A stretch of DNA of 64,000 nucleotides from contig NZ_STGL01000006.1 in NCBI RefSeq assembly GCF_004919085.1, forward strand, positions 248,001-312,000, given 5' to 3'. The notes below the pieces were generated by a model. The model searched no databases. It was not told the DNA's origin and saw only the letters and a program-made list of their open reading frames with translations. This DNA comes from Nocardioides sp. GY 10127 (GTDB lineage Bacteria; Actinomycetota; Actinomycetes; Propionibacteriales; Nocardioidaceae). Within the stretch, counting starts at the first letter, position 1. Every line of letters starts with the position of its first letter. Position numbers and translations under genes: made by a program. Below, one piece after another: positions 45,421 through 54,960 of the stretch.

Positions 45421-46370
45421 GCGTCCTCCTCGGTGGTCTCGGTGGTGGGGGCGGGGTCGAGCGGCAGGAGCCCGGCGAACAGGTCGACCTCGGGGCCGAC
45501 CTCGCCGACCCGGTTGACGACGAGCTCGTAGTCCTCGGTCGGCCACACCTCGGCCTGGAGCTCGCGCGGGATGGCGAACCAGTGGCCATCGGGGTCGATC
45601 TGGGTGGCGTGGGCCAGGAGCGCCTGGTCACGGACGCCGAAGAACGCCGAGCACTCCACCTTGGTGGTGATGCGGGCGTCCCACTCGGGCTCCGGCTTCC
45701 AGTCCTTGAGCCGCTCGGCCCACGGGGACTCCAGCCCGTGCGCCAGCATCGCCTCGTGCAGCGCCTCCATCCGGCGGCGGTTGAACGAGTGGTGGTAGTA
45801 GAGCTTGGAGACGCTCCAGGGCTCGCCGAGCTCGGGGTAGCGCTCGGGGTCGGCGGCGGCCTCGAACGCCTCGACGGCGACCTTGTGGCACATGATGTGG
45901 TCGGGGTGCGGGTACCCGCCGCGCTCGTCGTAGGTGGTGAGCACGTGCGGCTTGACCTCGCGGATCAGCCGGACGAGGGGCGCGGCCGCCTCCTCGAGCG
46001 GGACCAGCCCGAAGCAGCCCTCCGGCAGCGGGGGCTTCGGGTCGCCCTCGGGCCAGCCCGAGTCGACGAAGCCCAGCCAGTGCTGGGTGATCCCGAGGAT
46101 GTCGCGGGCCCGCTCCATCTCCTGGCGCCGCACCTCGGTGATGTTCTCGAGGATGTCGGGGCGCTCCATCTTCGGGTTGAGGATGGAGCCGCGCTCGCCG
46201 CCCGTGCAGGTGGCGACGTGCACCTGGGCGCCCTGCGCCACGTACCGCGCGGTGGAGGCGGCGCCCTTGCTCGACTCGTCGTCGGGGTGCGCGTGGACGT
46301 GCATGAGGCGCAGGCCGGCGTACGGCCTGTCCCCCGGCTGCGGCGACGGGTGCGGCGACATGTCCTCCAT
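45417..46370 (-). CDS. mca: Mycothiol S-conjugate amidase
   Basis: 317 aa from ATG 46370; ATG 46361 is a possible alternative. Zinc motif HAHPDDE (26-32) and the distal HPDH (155-158) define the MshB/Mca (PIG-L) family. TCTGGERGS and the length favour Mca over MshB. The enzyme cleaves mycothiol conjugates of electrophiles, releasing a mercapturic acid for export, in the cytosol. It marks the host as a mycothiol-making actinomycete. It diverges from DUF4307 by 77 bp. Confidence 0.93.
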   Translation of the reverse strand: MEDMSPHPSPQPGDRPYAGLRLMHVHAHPDDESSKGAASTARYVAQGAQVHVATCTGGERGSILNPKMERPDILENITEVRRQEMERARDILGITQHWLGFVDSGWPEGDPKPPLPEGCFGLVPLEEAAAPLVRLIREVKPHVLTTYDERGGYPHPDHIMCHKVAVEAFEAAADPERYPELGEPWSVSKLYYHHSFNRRRMEALHEAMLAHGLESPWAERLKDWKPEPEWDARITTKVECSAFFGVRDQALLAHATQIDPDGHWFAIPRELQAEVWPTEDYELVVNRVGEVGPEVDLFAGLLPLDPAPTTETTEEDA

Positions 46371-46447
46371 CGTAGGAGCGCCCCCTCCCGAACGCCCCTT
46401 CGCGGGTGCCGGGCGGGCGCCCGAGGCCGGGGTGCGAGGATGCGGGG

Positions 46448-46870
46448 GTGACGAGCGCGCAGCCGACCGACCCGCACGACGCCGAGCTGGCGCAGCGCTA
46501 CGGGCGCCGCTCCCGGTGGCCGCTCGTCGCGGCCGCCGTGGTGGTGGCGCTCTTCGTCGTCGTCGCCGGCGGGCTGCTCACCTGGGCCGCGGTCTCGTCC
46601 TCGGACCCCGAGGTGCAGTCGGCGCTCGTGACGTTCGAGGTCGTCGACTCCCACGAGACCACCGCCTCCGTGAGCGTCTCCCTCGCCGACGGCGCCTCGG
46701 GCGTCCAGTGCGTCGTCCGTGCGTACGCCGAGGACAAGACGACGGTCGGCGAGGAGTCCTTCGTGCCGACCGGCAGCGGGCGCATCGAGGTGAGCATCCG
46801 GACCGAGCGGCGCGCGACGTCCGTGGAGAACGTCGGCTGCACCGCCGACGGCCAGACCCGGGCCCGCTGA
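46448..46870 (+). CDS. DUF4307 family membrane protein
   Basis: 140 aa from GTG 46448. Cytoplasmic N-terminus with ELAQRYGRR, one helix (WPLVAAAVVVALFVVVAGGLL, about 24-44), and an external beta-rich domain with two Cys (VQCVVRAYAE and NVGCTADG). This matches the actinobacterial DUF4307 family, found next to mca and greA. Function unknown. The stop lies in a tandem repeat. Confidence 0.85.
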   Translation: MTSAQPTDPHDAELAQRYGRRSRWPLVAAAVVVALFVVVAGGLLTWAAVSSSDPEVQSALVTFEVVDSHETTASVSVSLADGASGVQCVVRAYAEDKTTVGEESFVPTGSGRIEVSIRTERRATSVENVGCTADGQTRAR

Positions 46871-46906
46871 GCCGCGCCCGCTGAGCCGCGCCCGCTGAGC
46901 CGGGCC
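46865..46906 (+). repeat. 14-bp tandem repeat x3 over the DUF4307 stop codon
   Basis: CGCTGAGCCGCGCC occurs three times (the last with two changes). TGA triplets at 46868, 46882 and 46896 fall in all three forward frames. Confidence 0.8.
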
Positions 46907-47195
46907 GGCACCGGGGCTCTCCGGACGGCCCCTCTCCCCTCGGGTGGTCCGCACGACCTGCGCGCGGGAGCACGGATTGTTAAACTGCCACTTCTGACTG
47001 TCTCGCCGGGCCACCGCGAGTGGCCCGCCCGGCGCCCGGGTCGAGGCCGCGTCGCGGCACACCGGGAACGGACGTCAGGGCAGGTCCGACCCCCGTCGGG
47101 CCCGTCACCACGACACCCGAGGAGGACCTCGGGAACGCCGCACGGGGCGCCACGCCCCAGGGCGACGACCCGTTCGTCTCACGGTAGGAGCAGGA
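46907..47195 (+). promoter_or_regulatory. greA upstream region
   Basis: About 290 bp without an ORF. The only AT-rich stretch is GGATTGTTAAACTGCC (46974-46989), where TAAACT could be a -10 box, which would give a leader of about 200 nt. GGTAGGAGCAGGA just before ATG 47196 is the ribosome site. Confidence 0.4.
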
Positions 47196-47711
47196 ATGAC
47201 GCAGTCCACGGAGCAGGGCAAGGGCACCATCTGGCTGACCCAGGAGGCCTACGACAAGCTCAAGAACGAGCTCGCCGAGCTCCAGGGCCCCGTCCGCGCG
47301 GAGATCATCGAGCGGATCTCCGCCGCTCGCGACGAGGGCGACCTCAAGGAGAACGGCGGCTACCACGCGGCGCGCGAGGAGCAGGGCCGCCTCGAGGGCC
47401 GCATCCTCCAGCTGAAGGACATGCTGGAGCGCGCCGAGGTCGGCGAGACCCCGGAGGACGACGGCACCGTCGCCCCGGGCACCAAGGTCACCTACAAGTT
47501 CGTCGGCGACGACGACGACGAGGCCGAGACCTTCCTCCTCGCCGCGCGCGAGATGGAGGACTCGGTGGAGGGCCTCAAGGTCTACTCGCCGCAGTCGCCG
47601 CTGGGCAGCGCCATCATCGGCGCGAAGGTCGGCGACACCGTCGGCTACCAGGCCCCCAACGGCCGCACGCTCGAGGTCGTCATCCTCGGCGCGGAGCCCT
47701 TCACCGGCTGA
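47196..47711 (+). CDS. greA: Transcription elongation factor GreA
   Basis: 171 aa. An N-terminal coiled coil (about 12-85) with ISAARDEGDLKENGGYHAAR carries the acidic tip residues that enter the RNA polymerase secondary channel. The C-terminal FKBP-like domain ends GRTLEVVILGAEPF. It stimulates cleavage of backtracked RNA. The syntenic block greA, DUF4307, mca is conserved in actinomycetes. Confidence 0.95.
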   Translation: MTQSTEQGKGTIWLTQEAYDKLKNELAELQGPVRAEIIERISAARDEGDLKENGGYHAAREEQGRLEGRILQLKDMLERAEVGETPEDDGTVAPGTKVTYKFVGDDDDEAETFLLAAREMEDSVEGLKVYSPQSPLGSAIIGAKVGDTVGYQAPNGRTLEVVILGAEPFTG

Positions 47712-47725
47712 GCACCCCGCACGTC

Positions 47726-47763
47726 ACGACGGCGCCGACCCCGCACGGGGTCGGCGCCGTCGT
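47726..47763 (+). terminator. 17-bp hairpin terminator after greA
   Basis: Perfect stem ACGACGGCGCCGACCCC / GGGGTCGGCGCCGTCGT with a GCAC loop, 14 nt after the greA stop; it may serve the convergent threonine dehydratase as well. Confidence 0.85.
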
Positions 47764-47822
47764 CGTTCCCGGCCGGCGTCGTCCCCGGCCGTCGCGGCGC
47801 TCGCCAGGTGGGTTCGCAGGGG

Positions 47823-49031
47823 TCAGGTCACCACGCGGTAGCCGCACTCCCGCAGCCGCGCGACGAGGGCGGCGGACGCCTCCGCGCCCCGCGTCTCGAG
47901 CTGGAGGCGCACCTCCACCTCGTCCATCGACAGGGCCGGCGAGGTGCGGGCGTGGCCGACCTCGAGGACGTTGCCGCCGTGGCCGCCCACCTCGGAGAGG
48001 AGCGCCGCGAGGCCGCCGGGCCGGTCGGGCAGGGTGACGATCAGGTCGAGGTAGCGCCCGGCCGCGGCCATGCCGTGCCGGATCACCTTGCCGAGCAGCA
48101 GGGGGTCGATGTTGCCGCCCGAGACCACGGCCACGCACGGGGTGGGGAAGCGCGACGGGTCGTCGAGGACGGCCGCCACGGCCGCGGCCCCGGCGGGCTC
48201 GGCCACCAGCTTGGCGCGCTCGACGAGGCCCTGCACCGCGCGGGCCAGCAGGTCCTCCGAGACGGTCACGACGTCGTCCACGTGCTCGCGGACGGCCGCG
48301 AGCGTGAGCTCCCCCGGCGTGCCCACGGCGATGCCGTCGGCCATGGTCGCGAGCTGGGTCAGGGGCACCGGGCGGCCCTGCGCCAGCGAGGCCGGGAAGG
48401 CGGCCGCGTCCTTGGCCTGCACGCCGATCACCCGGACGTCGGGCCGCAGCGTCTTCACCGCGATGGCGACGCCCGCGAGCAGCCCGCCCCCGCCGGTCGG
48501 CACGACGACGCTCGCCAGCTCCGGCAGCTGCTCCACGAGCTCCAGCCCGACGGTGCCCTGCCCCGCCACCACGTCCGCGTGGTCGAAGGGGTGGATGAAG
48601 ACCGCGCCGGTGCGCGCCGCGTGCTCCTGGGCGGCCTCCAGCGCGGAGGCCAGGCTCGGCCCGGCGAAGACGACCTCGGCGCCGTAGGCGCGGGTGGCCC
48701 GCTCCTTCGGGATGGGCGCGCCCTCGGGCATGAACACGGTGGCGCGGACGCCGAGCAGCTGGGCGGCCAGCGCGACGCCCTGCGCGTGGTTGCCGGCGGA
48801 GGCGGCCACCACCCCGCGCGCCCGCTCCTCGCCGGAGAGCCGACTCAGGCGCACGTAGGCGCCGCGGATCTTGAACGACCCGGTGCGCTGGAGGTTCTCG
48901 GCCTTCACCCGGACCTCGCCGCCCGCCTGGGCGGTGAGCCACCGGGACTCCTCCAGCGGGGTCGGCACGACGATCCCGGCGAGCACCTCGCGGGCCGCTC
49001 GGACGTCGTCCAGGCCGACCGGGAGGCTCAC
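47823..49031 (-). CDS. ilvA: Threonine ammonia-lyase (dehydratase) with C-terminal ACT domain
   Basis: 402 aa from GTG 49031, in a GTGA overlap with the AI-2E gene. PLP Lys54 in TGSFKIRGA, the phosphate loop PTGGGGLLAG, SAGNHAQGVAL, and a single C-terminal ACT-like module (YLDLIVTLPDRPGGLAALL onward). The ~400-aa one-ACT form is shared by biosynthetic IlvA of Gram-positives and by catabolic TdcB relatives. It makes 2-oxobutyrate and ammonia from threonine. Biosynthetic or catabolic role cannot be settled here. Confidence 0.9.
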   Translation of the reverse strand: MSLPVGLDDVRAAREVLAGIVVPTPLEESRWLTAQAGGEVRVKAENLQRTGSFKIRGAYVRLSRLSGEERARGVVAASAGNHAQGVALAAQLLGVRATVFMPEGAPIPKERATRAYGAEVVFAGPSLASALEAAQEHAARTGAVFIHPFDHADVVAGQGTVGLELVEQLPELASVVVPTGGGGLLAGVAIAVKTLRPDVRVIGVQAKDAAAFPASLAQGRPVPLTQLATMADGIAVGTPGELTLAAVREHVDDVVTVSEDLLARAVQGLVERAKLVAEPAGAAAVAAVLDDPSRFPTPCVAVVSGGNIDPLLLGKVIRHGMAAAGRYLDLIVTLPDRPGGLAALLSEVGGHGGNVLEVGHARTSPALSMDEVEVRLQLETRGAEASAALVARLRECGYRVVT

Positions 49032-50446
49032 GCGCGGCCCTCGCCGGTGCCGGTGCCGGTGCCGGTGCCGCCATCGGCGGAGAGCGCCGGTGGGTCGCCC
49101 GGGTCGAGGCCGGGCTCGGGCTCGCCCGGGCCGGTGAGGGAGGCCAGGTGAAGCACGACGGCGTTGAGGGCCGCGGCGGTCGGGACGGCCACGAGCGCCC
49201 CGGCGACGCCGGCCAGCAGCACGCCGACCGCGATCGCCACGATGACCGCCAGCGGGTGCACCGAGACCCAGCGGCCCATGAGGAACGGCTGCAGGATGTG
49301 GCCCTCGAGCTGCTGCACGACGATGACGCCGATCAGCATGATGAGCGCGGCCCACAGCCCCTGGTCGACGAGCGCCACGAGCACCGCGACGGTGCCCGCG
49401 ATCGTCGCCCCGATCATCGGGACGAACGCGCCGAGGAAGACCAGGACGCCGATGGCCGCGACGAACGGCAGGCCCATCGCCCAGGCCCACACGCTGATCC
49501 CCACGGCGTCCACGAACGCCACGATCACCGTGGCGCGGACGAACTGCGTGAGCGAGATCCAGGCGACGTGCCCGGAGGAGTCGACGCGGTCGCGGGCCGA
49601 CCAGGGGGCGAGCCGGACGATCCACGACCAGATCCGCTCGCCGTCGGCGAGGAAGAAGTAGGTGGAGAACAGCGCGATGAAGAACCCGGCGAAGACGTGG
49701 CTCAGGGTCAGCCCGACCTCGGTGATGCGGGTGAGCAGCTGCGAGGACTGCCCGGGCTCGGACGTGAATTGCTGCGTGATGTAGTCCTGCGCCTGGTTGA
49801 TGTAGTCGTCGATCTGCGTGTCGCTGGCCTGCAGCGGACCGGTCTTGAGCCACTCCCGGATCTGCTGGAGGCCCTGGACGGTGGAGTCGGCCAGGTCGGT
49901 GGACCCGTTGGCGATCTGCTGGCCCACGAACGTGAGGCAGGCGCTGATGACGGCGATCCCCACGACCACCGTGAGCAGCGCGGCGACCCCGCGGGGCACC
50001 ACCCGCGCGAGGCCGCCCACCACGGGCGCGACCAGCGCGGTGATCAGCAGCGCCACCACCACGGGGACGACCACGACGGAGAAGTAGGCGACCGCGTAGG
50101 CGACCATCGCGCCGGCCACGACGATGACGATGAACCGCCACGCCCACGCGGCGGCCAGGTCGACGCCCGCGGGCACCTTGGCGCTCACCGGACGGTCGGA
50201 GCCCACGTCCGGCATCGCGAGCTGCTTCTCGCGCTCCTCGCGCAGCGAGATCCACTGGGCGTTGAGCTGCGAGAGCTGCCCGAGGACGCCGCGGGCGCGC
50301 TCGGCCTCCTCCTCGGCCTGGTCGACGGCCTGGTTCGCGGCCTGCTCGGCGGCCTGCTGACGTTCGGCGCGGGCCCGCCTCAGCTCGGCCCGCCGGGCGC
50401 GGCTGGGGCGCGGCTCGGGCGCGGTGGGGGGCTCGCTGTCGTCCAC
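49028..50446 (-). CDS. AI-2E family transporter
   Basis: 472 aa from GTG 50446. An Ala/Glu/Arg-rich cytoplasmic N-terminus (coiled-coil-like, ~15-75) precedes about eight helices. Family hallmarks: the FLGAFVPMIGATIAG motif and QQLEGHILQPFLMGRWVSVHPL, both conserved in this permease family. Substrates vary or are unknown. The C-terminal tail contains a run of GTGTGT residues from a hexamer repeat. Coupled to threonine dehydratase, without obvious functional link. Confidence 0.88.
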   Translation of the reverse strand: MDDSEPPTAPEPRPSRARRAELRRARAERQQAAEQAANQAVDQAEEEAERARGVLGQLSQLNAQWISLREEREKQLAMPDVGSDRPVSAKVPAGVDLAAAWAWRFIVIVVAGAMVAYAVAYFSVVVVPVVVALLITALVAPVVGGLARVVPRGVAALLTVVVGIAVISACLTFVGQQIANGSTDLADSTVQGLQQIREWLKTGPLQASDTQIDDYINQAQDYITQQFTSEPGQSSQLLTRITEVGLTLSHVFAGFFIALFSTYFFLADGERIWSWIVRLAPWSARDRVDSSGHVAWISLTQFVRATVIVAFVDAVGISVWAWAMGLPFVAAIGVLVFLGAFVPMIGATIAGTVAVLVALVDQGLWAALIMLIGVIVVQQLEGHILQPFLMGRWVSVHPLAVIVAIAVGVLLAGVAGALVAVPTAAALNAVVLHLASLTGPGEPEPGLDPGDPPALSADGGTGTGTGTGEGRA

Positions 50447-50572
50447 CCCATGACCCTATCCGCGCGCCCCGACACCGCAGGGGTGGCGCGCGCGGGAAGC
50501 ATCGGCCCCGGCGCTGCGTTGTGCCCCCTGCCAGGCCCGCGAGGGCAGTCGAGGACGACTCCGGAGGCGCAC

Positions 50573-51220
<648 letters not shown>

Positions 51221-51253
51221 TCCCGGGCCCGCCGGCCCGGGTCTCCGTCCCCG

Positions 51254-51345
51254 GACCGGAACAACGCCGCTCCCGCGGGCCGGCCGCACGCATCACCGCA
51301 GGTCACGGACCTGGGGCCGCGGCCGCGCCCCGGGTTGTTCCGGTC
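51254..51345. repeat. 92-bp element with perfect 12-bp terminal inverted repeats
   Basis: GACCGGAACAAC at 51254-51265 and GTTGTTCCGGTC at 51334-51345 enclose a 68-bp GC-rich core that itself has complementary stretches (for example GGCCGGCCG and GGCCGCGGCC). It lies between msrA and a YCII gene and encodes nothing. It could be a miniature element, a structured RNA or a terminator. Confidence 0.6.
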
Positions 51346-51397
51346 TGAGGACGGCGGGAGGCTGGCGCCGGGCGGGCGGACGGGTCAGGCTGACCGC

Positions 51398-51742
51398 ATG
51401 ACGCAGTACCTGATCTTCTTCAACCAGCAGTGGGTCGGCGACCACCCCGCCGAGTGGTACGCGAGCCGCGGACCGCTGGCGCGGGCCGTCGTCGCGGACA
51501 TGGAGGAGGCCGGCGTCCTGGTCTTCGCGGGCGGGCTCGAGGAGGACCCGGCCGACGGGTTCAGCGCCGACGCCACGTCCGGCGAGCTCGTCCTCTCCCC
51601 CGGCCCCTACCGCGAGACCGCCGAGTTCGTCGGCGGCCTCACGATCGTGGACGTCGCGGACGAGGACGCCGCCCGGTACTGGGGCGGCAGGGTCGCCGAG
51701 GCCTGCGGCTGGCCCCAGGAGGTCCGGGCTTTCAAGGGCTGA
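51398..51742 (+). CDS. YCII-related small protein
   Basis: 114 aa from ATG 51398. A ferredoxin-like alpha/beta pattern with a YLIFF start, then PLARAVVADMEEAGVLVFAGGL, and GPYRETAEFVGGLTIVDVADEDAA, as in YCII/DGPF-domain proteins. These occur alone or near ECF sigma factors; the biochemical role is not established. No operon partner is evident. Confidence 0.75.
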   Translation: MTQYLIFFNQQWVGDHPAEWYASRGPLARAVVADMEEAGVLVFAGGLEEDPADGFSADATSGELVLSPGPYRETAEFVGGLTIVDVADEDAARYWGGRVAEACGWPQEVRAFKG

Positions 51743-51808
51743 CCCGCCGACAGGGCGCGCCCGGTCGGGTGGCGCGCAGGGCCGCCCTCACGTGGCATCG
51801 TGCCCGTC

Positions 51809-52435
51809 ATGACGACCGCAGCGCCGCTCGACGTCGACGCCACCGTGAGCATCGAGCGCGCCACCGGGCGCCCCCCGCTCACCGACCGCCCCGACGAGCA
51901 GGTCTGGACGCGCACGCTCGTCGGGCTGGGCCTGGCGCTGGTCGGGGCCGCCGCGGCCTGGACGCTGGCGCTGTCCATCGGCAACCTCGGCGGGTACCAC
52001 TGGGCCGACGAGGCCCTCGTGCCCACCGACGGCCGGGCCCACGAGGTCACGGTGACCGCCGGCGAGACGACCCGCATGTGGACGGCGATGACGCAGATGC
52101 CCGGGTGCCGCGTGGCGGACACGGCCAGCGGCGACCGCATCGCCCTGGCCTCCTCGCAGGAGTACACCCGCCCGGCCGGCTCGATCGGCAGCTGGATCGC
52201 GGGCGCCGAGTTCGTCCCGACCTCCGACACGGTGACCGTGGCGTGCGCGAGCACCGGCACGGACGTCGTGGCCGTCGGCGCGGGCGGCGGCACCTGGCTG
52301 GTCGACACCACCTCGGACGCCATGCGGGCCCCGGTGTCCCTCGCCGTGCTCGGCGCCGGGCTGCTCGTGGCGGCGATGGTGCTGGGCCTCGCCCGGCACC
52401 AGGGCACCCCGCCCGCCCCCGGCTCGCGGCGCTGA
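51809..52435 (+). CDS. Membrane protein with external domain, unknown function
   Basis: 208 aa from ATG 51809 (GTG 51800 possible). Two hydrophobic helices (LVGLGLALVGAAAAWTLAL near 40-58 and SLAVLGAGLLVAAMVLGLA near 175-193) bracket a ~110-residue domain with two Cys (MPGCRVADT and VACASTGT) that probably faces outside and could be disulfide-linked. No family recognised. It converges on clcA. Confidence 0.7.
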   Translation: MTTAAPLDVDATVSIERATGRPPLTDRPDEQVWTRTLVGLGLALVGAAAAWTLALSIGNLGGYHWADEALVPTDGRAHEVTVTAGETTRMWTAMTQMPGCRVADTASGDRIALASSQEYTRPAGSIGSWIAGAEFVPTSDTVTVACASTGTDVVAVGAGGGTWLVDTTSDAMRAPVSLAVLGAGLLVAAMVLGLARHQGTPPAPGSRR

Positions 52436-52479
52436 GGGCGAACGACCTACCCGGGCCGCCGCCGCGCCGGGCGTGACGT

Positions 52480-54309
52480 CTAGGGGCGCAGGCCCGCGAG
52501 CGCGGCCGGGTAGGTGAGCCACCCGACGACCCGCTCGGCGTCCGCGGAGCCCTCGGCCCCGTGCACGGGCACGGCGGGCGCGTGGGCCGACTCCAGGGCC
52601 CGGAGCGCGTCGGCCAGGGTGTCGCCGGTGCGGACGCGCTCGGGGTACTGCTCGACCAGGGCCACCGGGTCCGCGTCGTCCGACCCCTCGGCGAGGTGGT
52701 GCGCGACGGTGGCGGCGGTGACCGTGCCGACGTACTCGCCGCGGCCGTCGACCACCGGCAGCACGCCACCCGAGCGGGCGAGGACGGGGACCGCGTCGGC
52801 GAGCCGGGTGCCGGCGCCCAGCGGCTCCGGGACGGCCAGCATGACGTCACCGACGCGGCGGCGGACGGCGATGGTCTCGGGGTTGCGCAGCAGGTCGACG
52901 CCCCGGCGGGCGAGCTTGAGCGTGTAGATCGTCTCCTTGCTCAGCCGGTGCGAGAGCCCGGTGGCCAGGACGATGGCGACCATGAGCGGCAGGATGATCG
53001 CGTAGTCGCCGGTCAGCTCGAAGAGCATGACGACGGCCGTGATCGGCGCGCGGGCGGCACCGGCGAACACCGCGCCCATGCCGACGACGGCGTAGACGGC
53101 CGCGTCCGAGGCGCTGCCGCCGGTGAGCAGGGCGACCGTCTGGCCGAACGCGGCGCCGAACATGGCGCCGATGAAGAGGCTGGGGGCGAACACGCCGCCG
53201 GAGCCGCCGATGCCGATGGTGAGGCTGGTGGCGACCATCTTGCCCACGAGCAGCACCAGCAGGAACGCGATCGCGTAGTGCCCCTCGACGGCGTCGCCGA
53301 GCACCGGGTAGCCGACGCCGTACATCTGCGGCAGCACGAGCAGGACGACGCCCAGCGCCAGGCCGCCGACGGCCGGCCGCAGCCACTCCGGGCCGCGCCA
53401 CAGCCAGTCGCAGGCGTCCTCGATGGCGTAGAGGACCTTGGAGAACCCGACGCCGACGACACCACCCAGCAGGCCGAGGAGGGCGAAGAGGGCGAACTCC
53501 CACACGTGGCCCACCGAGATCGACGGCAGGGAGAGGAACGGCTCGTCGCCGAGCGCTGCCCGGCTGATGACGGCCGCGGTGACGCTGGAGACGACGACCA
53601 TGCCGAAGGCCTGGGCGGCGAAGTCGGCGAGGATGAGCTCCATCGCGAAGAACACGCCGGCGAGCGGGGTGTTGAAGGTGGCCGCGATGCCGCCGCCGGC
53701 ACCGCAGGCGACGAGGACGCGCATGCGCGACTCGTCCATCCGGAGCAGCTGGCCCAGCGAGGAGCCCCAGGCGGAGCCGATCTGCACGATCGGCCCCTCG
53801 CGGCCCACCGAGCCGCCGCCACCGATGCACAGCGCGGAGGCGAACGCCTTCACGGCCGGCACCTGGGGGCGGATGCGGCCGCCGTTGCGGGCCACCGCGA
53901 ACATCACCTCGGGCACGCCGTGCCCGCGGGCCTCGGGGGCGAAGCGACGCACGACCGGCCCGTAGACCAGGCCCGCGACCACCGGGGTGACCAGCACGAA
54001 GAAGGGGCCCAGCCACGGGACCCAGGGGTTCGCGGCGCCGGCGACGGCCGAGTAGTCCTCGTACCCGCTGAGCAGGTACGTGAAGGTGTGGATGAGCCAC
54101 CGGAAGACGAGCGCGAGCAGGGAGGCGCCCACGCCGACGAGCAGGGCCAGGACGATCAGCCCACCGTCGGAGGCGCGCAGCCAGCCCGCCGCTCGCGGCA
54201 GCAGGCCGGCCTCGCCCCGGGAGGTCGGGGAGGACGCCAGGGTGCGGCCGGGCGGCCGCTCGGGGGTCCGTGCCGGGGCGGTCGGGGACGCGTCGGAGCC
54301 TGATTGCAC
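52480..54309 (-). CDS. clcA: ClC-type chloride channel/antiporter with C-terminal CBS region
   Basis: 609 aa from GTG 54309, which sits in a palindrome and has no ribosome site, so a leaderless transcript is likely. ClC selectivity motifs: GHGVPEVM (in place of GSGIP), GREGPIVQIG with the gating Glu, and GSGGVFAPSLFIGAM. About ten or more helices to ~residue 450, then two CBS-like modules (VGDVMLAVPEPL onward to the C-terminus). The retained gating Glu fits a H+/Cl- exchanger or channel. It diverges from a MarR gene that probably controls it. The open frame continues upstream antisense to other genes, but that part is not coding. Confidence 0.88.
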   Translation of the reverse strand: MQSGSDASPTAPARTPERPPGRTLASSPTSRGEAGLLPRAAGWLRASDGGLIVLALLVGVGASLLALVFRWLIHTFTYLLSGYEDYSAVAGAANPWVPWLGPFFVLVTPVVAGLVYGPVVRRFAPEARGHGVPEVMFAVARNGGRIRPQVPAVKAFASALCIGGGGSVGREGPIVQIGSAWGSSLGQLLRMDESRMRVLVACGAGGGIAATFNTPLAGVFFAMELILADFAAQAFGMVVVSSVTAAVISRAALGDEPFLSLPSISVGHVWEFALFALLGLLGGVVGVGFSKVLYAIEDACDWLWRGPEWLRPAVGGLALGVVLLVLPQMYGVGYPVLGDAVEGHYAIAFLLVLLVGKMVATSLTIGIGGSGGVFAPSLFIGAMFGAAFGQTVALLTGGSASDAAVYAVVGMGAVFAGAARAPITAVVMLFELTGDYAIILPLMVAIVLATGLSHRLSKETIYTLKLARRGVDLLRNPETIAVRRRVGDVMLAVPEPLGAGTRLADAVPVLARSGGVLPVVDGRGEYVGTVTAATVAHHLAEGSDDADPVALVEQYPERVRTGDTLADALRALESAHAPAVPVHGAEGSADAERVVGWLTYPAALAGLRP

Positions 54310-54317
54310 GGTGCAAT
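54303..54317. promoter_or_regulatory. Palindrome ATTGCAC-G-GTGCAAT at the clcA/marR junction
   Basis: Perfect 15-bp palindrome covering the clcA GTG start, with a further GATTGCA half-site at 54318-54324. Size and position fit a MarR-family operator controlling clcA, and perhaps marR itself. Confidence 0.6.
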
Positions 54318-54384
54318 GATTGCAGATGCCAAGTTCGTCGGGCGAATCGCTCCGCCAGGTGGACCGGGCGGTAGCGTGGCGGCC

Positions 54385-54861
54385 GTGAGCCCCACCGCAG
54401 ACGCCGAGATCGACGCGCTGGTCGGCCGCCTGCTCACGGCCTCCCGCGCACTGGTGGGGGTGTCGGCACGGTCGCTGGCGGACGTCGAGGACACCGTCAC
54501 CCTCAGCCAGTTCCGCACCCTCGTCGTCCTCGACAGCCACGGACCCACCCGCCTGGCCCAGCTCGCGGAGCGGCTCGGCGTGGGGCCCTCCACCGCTCTG
54601 CGCGCCGTCGACCGCCTCATCGCCACCGGCCACGCCGAGCGCCGCGGCAGCGAGGTGGACCGCCGCGAGGTCGTCATCGAGACCAGCGAGCACGGCCGGG
54701 CGCTGGTCGCCGAGGTCACCCAGCGGCGCCGCGCGGCGATCGAGAAGATCGTCCGGACCATGCCCGCCGAGCACCGCGACGGCCTCGTCGCCGCGCTCAG
54801 CGCCTTCGCCGAGGCGGCCGACGAGCCGCCCGTCGACTCCGCCACCAGCCTGGGCTGGTAG
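54385..54861 (+). CDS. MarR-family transcriptional regulator
   Basis: 158 aa from GTG 54385, chosen because the MarR domain starts soon after and upstream residues are Gly/Pro-rich; ATG 54316 in the palindrome is an alternative. The winged helix reads VTLSQFRTLVVL, LAQLAERLGVGPSTALRAVD and the basic wing RRGSEVDRREVVIE. Probably represses or activates clcA through the palindrome at 54303. The ligand is unknown. Confidence 0.85.
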   Translation: MSPTADAEIDALVGRLLTASRALVGVSARSLADVEDTVTLSQFRTLVVLDSHGPTRLAQLAERLGVGPSTALRAVDRLIATGHAERRGSEVDRREVVIETSEHGRALVAEVTQRRRAAIEKIVRTMPAEHRDGLVAALSAFAEAADEPPVDSATSLGW

Positions 54862-54960
54862 CACCGGCCGACCGACCCGCTGGTCCAGCCGGGCGTGACG
54901 CGCGCGCCCCCGCCTCGTTCTCCTCGTGAGGGGCGACGGCCCCGACGAGGGGGCCGGACC

